DNA of 64,000 bases from an uncultured Lentibacter sp. GTDB lineage: Bacteria; Pseudomonadota; Alphaproteobacteria; Rhodobacterales; Rhodobacteraceae. Shown here piece by piece: positions 8,663 through 14,903 of the stretch. The translations under genes were made by a program, and so were the position numbers. The notes beneath the pieces are model-generated. The model was not told the DNA's origin and searched no databases. It saw nothing but the letters and a program-made list of their open reading frames with translations. Each line of letters starts with the position of its first letter. Position 1 is the stretch's first letter. Location of the stretch: positions 62,001 to 126,000 of the forward strand of contig NZ_CAKZKL010000028.1 of the NCBI RefSeq assembly GCF_937123735.1, read 5' to 3'.

Positions 8663-9277
8663 GCTGGCCGTTTTTTAGCTTTGCTTTGCTCAAAAATGCA
8701 CCTGATTTGCCAAAACGCAAGGTTGTGCGACAAAAATAGTCAATTACTCGCGCCGATTTTTGCGGCGCGTTGGGAATCTTGTAAGGGAGGGGGCAAGAGG
8801 CCGCAACGCTGATCGGCGTTTGCAGATGTGAAACGCCCAATGACCTTCACGTTATCGCCCGAGCCTGAAAAATAAGAAAGTCGGCAAAGCGGGGCTTTGT
8901 GAAGGGGGTGGTGATGGAAGGCAGGTAGTGGTGGTAGGTCTCGGGCCGGTTAACAGCCGCATAGCGGCCCGGCCATGCTGTGCCTGACAGGCGATTTGAC
9001 AGTTGAGCGCGCGCGGCGTGTTCTGGGGGTGTGTTTGGCAGGCATAAAACGCCCTGCGAGTCATTCAGGTTGGCCACTCCCGGGGCTGACGTTGGCCTCT
9101 TGAAGCAAAGGTAGAAAAGTCCCGCACTGGGGGCCTTGGCTTGGATGGGGCAGAAGCGCTTGAGGATTGGGCCGGTTTTGCGGGATGCAGTGTTATTGCG
9201 TGGCGCGGCCCGTTGCACGGCTTTTGGCGCCAGATCCAAAAGGGTCTGGCCCGTGGCATTCCGCGAATGTGCCGTGC
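8663..9277. other. 615-bp region without a convincing gene, upstream of mrpAB
   Basis: The minus-strand ORF 8847-9239 and the overlapping plus-strand ORFs show no family motif, membrane pattern or ribosome binding site that I can recognise. A perfect 7-bp hairpin (CGCGCCG / CGGCGCG, loop ATTTTTG on the plus strand) sits at 8749-8769. A TTGACT lies just downstream on the minus strand, but I cannot pair it with a good -10 box. This is probably the 5' regulatory region of the mrp operon plus unconstrained spacer. No repeat core or tRNA is present. Confidence 0.5.
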
Positions 9278-9430
9278 TCAGCTGGTGACGCGGGGCACGC
9301 AGGTGCCTGTTTCGGCATCATAGCTTTGGCCTTGTGCGCAGCTCATGGCTTGCTCATGGCCACGGGAACACTCGGCGCTGGCCATGCTGGCTGTGAGCAC
9401 AAATATGGCGGTGAGAATGAAACGGGGCAT
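9278..9430 (-). CDS. 50-residue secreted Cys-containing protein, CBM14-like pattern
   Basis: Too short for the ORF track. Minus-strand reading from the ATG at 9430 gives a signal peptide (MPRFILTAIFVLTASMASA) and a mature peptide with three cysteines, in the pattern MSC-x3-QSYDAETGTC-VP. That pattern resembles the core of chitin-binding type-2 (CBM14) modules, where an aromatic and Asp lie between cysteines. The gene is last in line after purB and the M20 gene, 33 bp past the latter. From memory, similar short proteins next to purB in Rhodobacteraceae are sometimes labelled adenylosuccinate lyase by neighbourhood error. Function unknown; export to the periplasm or outside is the main inference. 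Confidence 0.75.
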   Translation of the reverse strand: MPRFILTAIFVLTASMASAECSRGHEQAMSCAQGQSYDAETGTCVPRVTS

Positions 9431-9463
9431 GAAAACTCCTCTCTGACCTGTGCAAGCAGCCTA

Positions 9464-10642
9464 TCACAGCGCGTGATTCGCCGATAGGCCTGTGCCTTCG
9501 CTCAAGAGATCATGGGCAATGCGCGCAAAAAGAGCGCTGCCCAGAGGGATGAGATCATCTGGGAAGTCATAGTCAGGATTGTGCAAGGCGGCGTAGCCCT
9601 CCCCCGGGCCGAGGCAGAGCATGGCGGCTTTTGCGCCCCAGCCGAACACGCCGAAATCCTCGGAGGCGCGCATGGGCACGCCTTCGCGGCTGTGCGAAAT
9701 ACCGAGCGTGTCCATGGCTTTGACGGCCACTTCATAGGCTTCTGTATCATTGATCGAGGCGGCGAAATGGTCGTGCACCTCGAAGGCCACTTGGAGGCCG
9801 TGGGCCTTTGCGGCCTCGGCCGCGAGCGTGCGGGCGGCCTCTTCCAGCGCCGTGATACCCGCATCATCGGCGGTGCGCAGAGTGGCGTAGATCACCGCAT
9901 CGGCGGGGGCGATGCCGAAGGTCGGCGCGCCGATGTTCACATGGGTGAGGGTGACGAGCTTGAAATCATCACCAAGCGTGCCGCCGTGGCCGAGATCATC
10001 CAGCTGCGGCAGAAGGGCTGCCACGGCAAGGGCGGGCGATGTGCCGTCTTCGGGCGTGGCGGCGTGGGCTGTCTTGCCTGTGAGGGTGATCTTGAGGCCG
10101 AGAGATGCGCAGTTGATCAGCCCCGCGCAACTGGCGACATGGCCGAAGGGGCGGCCCGGCTCGACATGAATGGCGAAGGCCCAATCAGGAGCGATCTGCG
10201 CAAACGCCGGGTCGGCGACCACGGCGCGCGCGCCGCTGCCATCCTCCTCGGCGGGCTGGAACATGAGCACAACGCGGCCCTTGGCGACAGGCTGGCGCAC
10301 GAGCAGGCGCCCTAAGGCGAGCAGCATGGTCATATGGCCATCGTGGCCGCAGACGTGGCTTTTGCCCGCGATCTGCGAGGCCCAGGGGATATTGTTGATC
10401 TCCTGAATGGGCAGCGCGTCCAGCTCGGCGCGAAAGAGCACGGTGGGGCCGGGCGCGCCGCTGTCAAACACCGCCGCGACGCCATGGCCGCCCAGACCTG
10501 TGAGGATCTGGCTCGGCGCGAGCGCTTCAAGCGCCTCGGTGATGCGGCGGGCTGTCTCGGCCTCTTCGCCCGAGACTTCGGGGTGCTGATGCAACGCGCG
10601 GCGAAAGGCCGTGAGCTCTTTGATGTCGCGGTTGGTCAGCAT
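9464..10642 (-). CDS. M20-family amidohydrolase (hippurate/IAA-amino acid hydrolase type)
   Basis: 392 residues. The metal-ligand motifs of M20D peptidases are present: CGHDGHMTMLL (Cys-Gly-His-Asp), FQPAEEDGSGA, and the late HNPDYDFPDD. The lid domain begins near LKITLTGKTAHAATPEDGTSP. Family members deacylate N-acyl amino acids in the cytoplasm using a dinuclear metal site. It follows purB by 14 bp on the same strand, so an operon is likely, though no direct link to purine synthesis is known. Substrate not predictable from sequence. Confidence 0.9.
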   Translation of the reverse strand: MLTNRDIKELTAFRRALHQHPEVSGEEAETARRITEALEALAPSQILTGLGGHGVAAVFDSGAPGPTVLFRAELDALPIQEINNIPWASQIAGKSHVCGHDGHMTMLLALGRLLVRQPVAKGRVVLMFQPAEEDGSGARAVVADPAFAQIAPDWAFAIHVEPGRPFGHVASCAGLINCASLGLKITLTGKTAHAATPEDGTSPALAVAALLPQLDDLGHGGTLGDDFKLVTLTHVNIGAPTFGIAPADAVIYATLRTADDAGITALEEAARTLAAEAAKAHGLQVAFEVHDHFAASINDTEAYEVAVKAMDTLGISHSREGVPMRASEDFGVFGWGAKAAMLCLGPGEGYAALHNPDYDFPDDLIPLGSALFARIAHDLLSEGTGLSANHAL

Positions 10643-10656
10643 TTTGCCCCCTGATA

Positions 10657-11964
10657 TCAGCTTTCGCCGAAGACGCGTGTGAAGATCGTATCGACGTGTT
10701 TGGTGTGATAGCCCATGTCGAATTTGGCGCGGATGCCCTCTTCGCCGAGGGCTTTGACGACCTCTTCATCGGCCAGCAGCAGCTCCTGGAAATCACGCCG
10801 CTCTTCCCAGACTTTGAGCGCGTTGCGCTGCACCATGGAATAGGCATCTTCGCGGGAGACACCTGCTTGGGTGAGCGCGAGAAGCACGCGCTGGGACATC
10901 ACAAGGCCGGGGAATTTGTTCATGTTTTCCAGCATGTTGTCGGGGAAGATGAGCATCTTTTCGACAACCCCTGTGAGGCGGGCGAGGGCGAAATCAAGCG
11001 TGATGGTCGCATCGGGGCCGATGGCGCGCTCGACCGAGGAGTGAGAAATATCGCGCTCGTGCCAGAGGGCGACATTTTCCATTGCAGGGATCACGGCCAT
11101 GCGCACGAGACGCGCGAGGCCAGTGAGGTTTTCCGTCAGCACAGGGTTTTTCTTGTGCGGCATGGCAGAAGAGCCTTTCTGGCCCATGGAGAAGAACTCG
11201 GCGCCCTCAAGAACCTCGGTGCGCTGCATGTGGCGGATTTCGATGGCGACATTCTCGATGCTTGAGGCGATGACGCCCAGAGTGGCGAAGAACATGGCGT
11301 GACGGTCACGCGGGATGACCTGTGTGCTGATCGGCTCGGGGGAGAGGCCGAGCTTCGCGCAGACGTGCTCCTCGACGCGCGGGTCGATGTTGGCGAAGGT
11401 TCCGACCGCGCCGGAGATCGCGCCTGTGGCGATCTCTTCGCGGGCCATTTTGAGGCGGGCCAGGTTGCGGTCCATCTCGGCGTAAAAGCGCGCGAAGGTG
11501 AGGCCCATTGTGGTGGGTTCGGCGTGGATGCCGTGGCTGCGGCCGACGCGGACCGTCATTTTATGCTCGATCGCGCGGGTTTTGAGCGCGGCGAGGAGCT
11601 TCTCCATATCGGCCACGAGGATATCGGCGGCGCGCACGAGCTGCACGTTGAGGCAGGTGTCGAGCACATCGGAGCTTGTCATGCCTTGGTGCACGAAGCG
11701 GGCCTCATCAGAGCCCACATGCTCGGCGAGATGGGTGAGAAAGGCGATGACATCGTGCTTTGTCACGGCTTCGATCTCGTCGATGCGGGCGACATCGAAC
11801 TCCACGTCCTTGGCTTTCCAGACCGCTTCGGCATTCTCGCGCGGGATCACCCCCAGATCGGCCATGGCGTCGCAGGCGTGGGCCTCGATCTCGTACCAGA
11901 TTTTGAACTTGGTGGCCGCAGACCAGATAGAAACCATTTCGGGGCGGGAGTAACGCTCGATCAT
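10657..11964 (-). CDS. purB: Adenylosuccinate lyase
   Basis: 435 residues, the usual size. It carries the fumarase/aspartase-superfamily signature GSSAMPHKKNP and the conserved TSSDVLDT and GRSHGIHAEPTT segments around the active site. It cleaves SAICAR to AICAR and adenylosuccinate to AMP, releasing fumarate in both steps of purine synthesis. It is transcribed away from the DUF6314 gene across an 80-bp divergent gap and leads a probable three-gene unit with the M20 hydrolase and the 50-residue secreted protein. Confidence 0.97.
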   Translation of the reverse strand: MIERYSRPEMVSIWSAATKFKIWYEIEAHACDAMADLGVIPRENAEAVWKAKDVEFDVARIDEIEAVTKHDVIAFLTHLAEHVGSDEARFVHQGMTSSDVLDTCLNVQLVRAADILVADMEKLLAALKTRAIEHKMTVRVGRSHGIHAEPTTMGLTFARFYAEMDRNLARLKMAREEIATGAISGAVGTFANIDPRVEEHVCAKLGLSPEPISTQVIPRDRHAMFFATLGVIASSIENVAIEIRHMQRTEVLEGAEFFSMGQKGSSAMPHKKNPVLTENLTGLARLVRMAVIPAMENVALWHERDISHSSVERAIGPDATITLDFALARLTGVVEKMLIFPDNMLENMNKFPGLVMSQRVLLALTQAGVSREDAYSMVQRNALKVWEERRDFQELLLADEEVVKALGEEGIRAKFDMGYHTKHVDTIFTRVFGES

Positions 11965-12044
11965 AAGGAAGCCTTCGCTGTTGCAGGTTGGGTTGGCGCG
12001 GTCATAGACTGGGGTTTGCTTAACCTCAAGTCAGGAGCGCGGAT

Positions 12045-12521
12045 ATGAGACAGTTTGCCGACTTTCTGGGCCAGTGGCGGCTGGCGCGCACGATTTTGCC
12101 AGCGGCAGGGCCTGAGGCGCGCTTTGAGGGCGCGGCTGTCTGGAGCGAGGATGGCGCTTATGCGGAACGCGGGCTTTTGCAGGTTGAAGGGCAGGTGCCG
12201 ATGACCGCAGAGCGGCGTTACCACTGGGACGCGGATCTGAACGTCTATTTTGACGATGGGCGGTTCTTTCATCGGGTTCCGCCCACGGGCGGGGAAACGG
12301 CGCATTGGTGTGACCCCGACCAATATGACGGGGCCTATGATTTTGCCCAGTGGCCGCGCTTTGAGGTGCGCTGGCGGGTGCTTGGCCCGCGCAAAAATTA
12401 TGAAATGATTTCGCAATATTGTCGCGAGGGAGCGGTTCTGGCTTGCGAAAATGCCTTCGCTGGTGCAGAAATTGCGCAAACAAATGGAGGGACGTGGGAT
12501 GGCCACAGCCATGACAAATAG
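12045..12521 (+). CDS. DUF6314 family protein
   Basis: 158 residues, soluble, with the DUF6314 look: FLGQWRLARTI near the N-terminus, a beta-rich middle (GAAVWSEDGAYAERG, VYFDDGRFFHR) and WCDPDQYDGAYDF in the centre, ending with SQYCREG. The fold is expected to be a small beta-barrel or lipocalin-like shape, but no reaction is known. GGAGCG precedes the ATG. Its 3' end overlaps bioY by 23 bp, so the two are co-transcribed. Confidence 0.8.
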   Translation: MRQFADFLGQWRLARTILPAAGPEARFEGAAVWSEDGAYAERGLLQVEGQVPMTAERRYHWDADLNVYFDDGRFFHRVPPTGGETAHWCDPDQYDGAYDFAQWPRFEVRWRVLGPRKNYEMISQYCREGAVLACENAFAGAEIAQTNGGTWDGHSHDK

Positions 12522-13098
12522 AGTTTTGATTGAAACATTCGGCGCAGAGGCCGGAGCGGGCCTTTGGGCCAAGCGGGTTGCTCTGGTGATTGCCGGTGTG
12601 ATGGCGCTGGCGATTTCGGCCAAGATTGCCGTGCCGATGTGGCCCGTGCCGATCACCATGGGCACCTTTGCGGTGCTGGCGATGGGCGCGGCCTATGGGC
12701 CCCGGCTCGGGCTGGCGACGATTGCGGCCTATATGCTGGTTGGCGTGATGGGTTTTGATGTCTTCGCCGGTTCATCGGCGGAAGCTTATGGCATCACCTA
12801 TATGATGGGCGGCACGGGCGGCTATCTTGTGGGCTATGTGCTGGCTGTTTTGGCGCTGGGCACGCTGGCGCGCAAGGGCTGGGACCGCTCGGCGGGCAAG
12901 ATGGCCGGGGCGATGTTGATCGGCAATGCGTTGATCTATGTGCCCGGTGTGCTCTGGCTTGGTGTGCTTTACGGCTTTGACAAGCCGCTGCTGGCCTGGG
13001 GCTTGACGCCGTTTCTTGTGGGCGATGCGGTGAAACTTGTGCTGGCGGCGCTGCTGTTGCCGGCGGCTTGGAAGCTTGTGGGCCGCGCGCGCGGCTGA
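12499..13098 (+). CDS. bioY: Biotin transporter BioY (ECF S component)
   Basis: 199 residues, six hydrophobic segments. Family motifs include ISAKIAVPMWPVPITMGTFAVL and the glycine-rich YMMGGTGGYLVGYVLA. BioY binds biotin in the membrane; in many alphaproteobacteria it acts with BioM/BioN, which are not in this window, or alone. The track begins at 12451; I chose the ATG at 12499 because GGAGGGACGTGGG directly precedes it and family proteins begin a short distance before TM1. A strong terminator follows. Confidence 0.92.
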   Translation: MATAMTNRVLIETFGAEAGAGLWAKRVALVIAGVMALAISAKIAVPMWPVPITMGTFAVLAMGAAYGPRLGLATIAAYMLVGVMGFDVFAGSSAEAYGITYMMGGTGGYLVGYVLAVLALGTLARKGWDRSAGKMAGAMLIGNALIYVPGVLWLGVLYGFDKPLLAWGLTPFLVGDAVKLVLAALLLPAAWKLVGRARG

Positions 13099-13123
13099 CG
13101 CTTTGGGCACCAAGAGATGTGAA

Positions 13124-13158
13124 GGGGGCGTAAGCGTGGGAGCTTGCGCCCTTTTTTT
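13124..13158 (+). terminator. Rho-independent terminator of bioY
   Basis: GGGCGTAAGC pairs with GCTTGCGCCC (10 bp including one G-U) around an 8-base loop, followed by seven T residues. It lies 26 bp past the bioY stop and just before repeat copy 13163-13242. Confidence 0.85.
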
Positions 13159-13162
13159 GGTT

Positions 13163-13242
13163 TCGAATTGTGCTGCGCACAATCCGACCAGCTGGGGGCT
13201 TTGCCCCCAGACCCCCAGGATATTTGAGGCAAGAAAAAGGGG
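13163..13242 (+). repeat. Structured intergenic repeat, full three-module copy
   Basis: Module 1 is TCGAATTGTGCTGCGCACAA followed by TCCGACC, forming an ATTGTGC/GCACAAT hairpin. Module 2 is the palindrome CTGGGGGC...GCCCCCAG. Module 3 is ACCCCCAGGATATTTGAGGC plus the tail AAGAAAAAGGGG. It matches copies at 31992 and 50020 module by module, with compensating changes in both stems. It lies between convergent bioY and carD, in the bioY orientation. Confidence 0.85.
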
Positions 13243-13280
13243 CATTGGAGGTTTGTGCGTGTGAGGAGGGTGTGCCTCAC

Positions 13281-13317
13281 AAGAAAAAGCCCGCGCTCTT
13301 TGGGGAGGCGGGCTTTT
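13281..13317. terminator. Bidirectional terminator between bioY and carD
   Basis: AAAAGCCCGC pairs with GCGGGCTTTT (10 bp). An A-rich run lies on the left and a T-run on the right, so it can terminate both strands. It sits 22 bp beyond the carD stop and is the likely carD terminator. A smaller GTGAGG/CCTCAC hairpin immediately precedes it at 13261-13280. Confidence 0.85.
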
Positions 13318-13339
13318 GATTTGAGTGCGGTGAGGAGGG

Positions 13340-13849
13340 TCAGGCGGCGCGGCTGACCAGAACCTCGTCAATTTGCTTGGCGGCGGCGCGCTCGTCTCCG
13401 CCTTCGACAGCGCCGACTTCCCGGGTCAGCCGTTCCAGGGCCGCTTCATAGAGCTGGCGCTCGGAATAGCTTTGCTCGCGCTGATCATCGGAGCGGTGCA
13501 GATCGCGCACCACTTCGGCGATGGCGATGAGATCGCCTGAATTGATCTTTTGTTCATACTCCTGCGCGCGGCGCGACCACATGGCGCGTTTGACCTTGGC
13601 CTTGCCGCGCAGGGTTTTCATGGCCTGGCTGACCACATCGGGGCTGGAGAGCCCGCGCATTCCGATTTCGGTGGCCTTGTTGGTGGGCACGCGCAGGGTC
13701 ATCTTGTCTTTCTCAAAGGAGATGACAAAAAGCTCGAGTTCAAAGCCGGCGACCTCTTGTTTCTCGATCGAGATGATCTGGCCCACGCCATGGGCCGGGT
13801 AGACGACGAATTCATTGGCGCGGAACTCCGCTTTTTTTGATTTGCTCAT
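13340..13849 (-). CDS. carD: CarD-family RNA polymerase-binding regulator
   Basis: 169 residues. The N-terminal RID/Tudor domain has EFVVYPAHGVGQIISIEKQEVAG and FVISFEKDKMTLRVP; the C-terminal helical domain contains RAMWSRRAQEYEQKINSGDL, with a tryptophan in the position used to wedge the upstream edge of the transcription bubble in CarD proteins. It stabilises open complexes at promoters on the RNA polymerase beta subunit. It is last in the TPR-helicase-S4-fdxA-carD line, separated from fdxA by 245 bp that contain a palindrome, so it probably has its own promoter. Confidence 0.95.
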   Translation of the reverse strand: MSKSKKAEFRANEFVVYPAHGVGQIISIEKQEVAGFELELFVISFEKDKMTLRVPTNKATEIGMRGLSSPDVVSQAMKTLRGKAKVKRAMWSRRAQEYEQKINSGDLIAIAEVVRDLHRSDDQREQSYSERQLYEAALERLTREVGAVEGGDERAAAKQIDEVLVSRAA

Positions 13850-14006
13850 GCAATCTTTCCTCGCATTGCCGAGAAACCCTGTGAAGCTGTCAACAGAGCC
13901 GGAGGGCTGCCGGGGCTGCCCTGTTGGCCGGATTTATGACAGGCAAAACCATCCAGCAAGCGAGGCGCTCGGGGGATGGGTCAGGCAGGTTTCATAATTT
14001 ACATAA

Positions 14007-14020
14007 GTGATACATATCAC
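14007..14020. promoter_or_regulatory. CRP/FNR-type palindrome upstream of carD
   Basis: GTGATACATATCAC: the arms fit both GTGA-N6-TCAC (CRP core) and TGAT-N4-ATCA (FNR core). It lies 157 bp upstream of the carD start within an AT-rich island. It could be an operator for a CRP/FNR-family regulator; no good promoter is visible at the right distance, so this is tentative. Confidence 0.4.
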
Positions 14021-14094
14021 GAATCAGCCCCCAAAGAAAGGGCGCTGATCAGGGTTGCGCACGCGGGGCGGGGCCGGCGGGCGCGCCGGGCGGA

Positions 14095-14433
14095 TCAGCC
14101 GCCCTCGCCGGGGGCTTCGGAGAAGTATTTCTCCAGTTTGCCTTCTTCGCCGTCACGGTCCTCGGCTTCGGGGAGCGGGTCTTTTTTGGACACGATGACC
14201 GGCCAGAGCTCGGCGTATTTGCGGTTGAATTCGACCCATGTTTCGGTGCCCGGGTCTGTGTCGGGGCGGATGGCATCGGCGGGGCATTCCGGCTCACAGA
14301 CGCCACAATCAATGCATTCATCCGGATGGATGACGAGCATATTTTCGCCCTCATAGAAGCAATCTACTGGGCAGACTTCGACGCAATCTGTGTATTTGCA
14401 CGCGATGCAGGCGTCGTTGACGATATAGGTCAT
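14095..14433 (-). CDS. fdxA: 7Fe ferredoxin FdxA
   Basis: 112 residues from the ATG at 14433 ([20 protein letters not shown]). The track's extra 19 residues ([10 protein letters not shown]...) lack the family N-terminus. The first cluster region, [14 protein letters not shown], gives the [3Fe-4S] site plus one ligand of the second cluster; [12 protein letters not shown] gives the [4Fe-4S] site. The C-terminal tail ([14 protein letters not shown]) is typical of the FdxA group. It is a cytoplasmic electron carrier of unassigned partner. Its place beside carD is a conserved alphaproteobacterial arrangement. Confidence 0.95.
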   Translation of the reverse strand: MTYIVNDACIACKYTDCVEVCPVDCFYEGENMLVIHPDECIDCGVCEPECPADAIRPDTDPGTETWVEFNRKYAELWPVIVSKKDPLPEAEDRDGEEGKLEKYFSEAPGEGG

Positions 14434-14516
14434 ATTCAAAAACCCCGATTTTACCTTTGCAAGGTTGGCTAATCGGTTTTGGCAGATCATTCAAGCGCCC
14501 ACTGTGCCGCAGCGGG

Positions 14517-14903
14517 CTAGTGTTCGGTGTCGAGGCTGTCTTTGAACGCGGCGATGTGGCGGCGGTCTTTCTTGGTGGGGCGGGGGCCTGTGCGGGCCGG
14601 CTCGGGCGCGCGCGGCGCGCGGGGGGGTGTGAGGTCCTCATAGAGGGCCTGTGCCTCGGGGGCGGGGCCCCGGCGTGTGCCCAGAGCAACGATCCTGACC
14701 ACGCGAATCTGCGCGCCTTGTGAGAAGGTGAGCACATCGCCCGCCGTCACCGCATGGGCGGGCTTGAGCACCTTTTGGCTGTTCACCCGACAATGGCCCC
14801 CTGAGACCTGCTTGGCAGAGAGGCCACGGGTTTTGAAAAACCGCGCATGCCAGAGCCATTTGTCCAGCCGCAGCTTTTCGGGGCTTTGGAGCGCCTCGGC
14901 CAT
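14517..14903 (-). CDS. hslR: S4-domain RNA-binding protein, Hsp15-like
   Basis: 128 residues. The S4 fold occupies residues 9-75, starting LRLDKWLWHARFFKTRGLS and including GHCRVNSQKVLKPAHAV and GDVLTFSQG. The C-terminus is basic and proline-rich, as in Hsp15. Hsp15 binds stalled 50S subunits carrying peptidyl-tRNA and helps recycle them. The start overlaps the helicase stop by one base (TGATG), so the two are translationally coupled, which suggests a shared role in RNA or ribosome rescue. Confidence 0.88.
   Translation of the reverse strand: MAEALQSPEKLRLDKWLWHARFFKTRGLSAKQVSGGHCRVNSQKVLKPAHAVTAGDVLTFSQGAQIRVVRIVALGTRRGPAPEAQALYEDLTPPRAPRAPEPARTGPRPTKKDRRHIAAFKDSLDTEH

Noticed and set aside
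8847-9239. 130-residue minus-strand ORF in the mrpAB upstream region
   Set aside because: No motif, no ribosome site and biased composition; probably non-coding.
12451-12498. Upstream 16 codons of the bioY ORF as coding
   Set aside because: A good ribosome site precedes the ATG at 12499, and the extra residues are the end of the DUF6314 gene in another frame.
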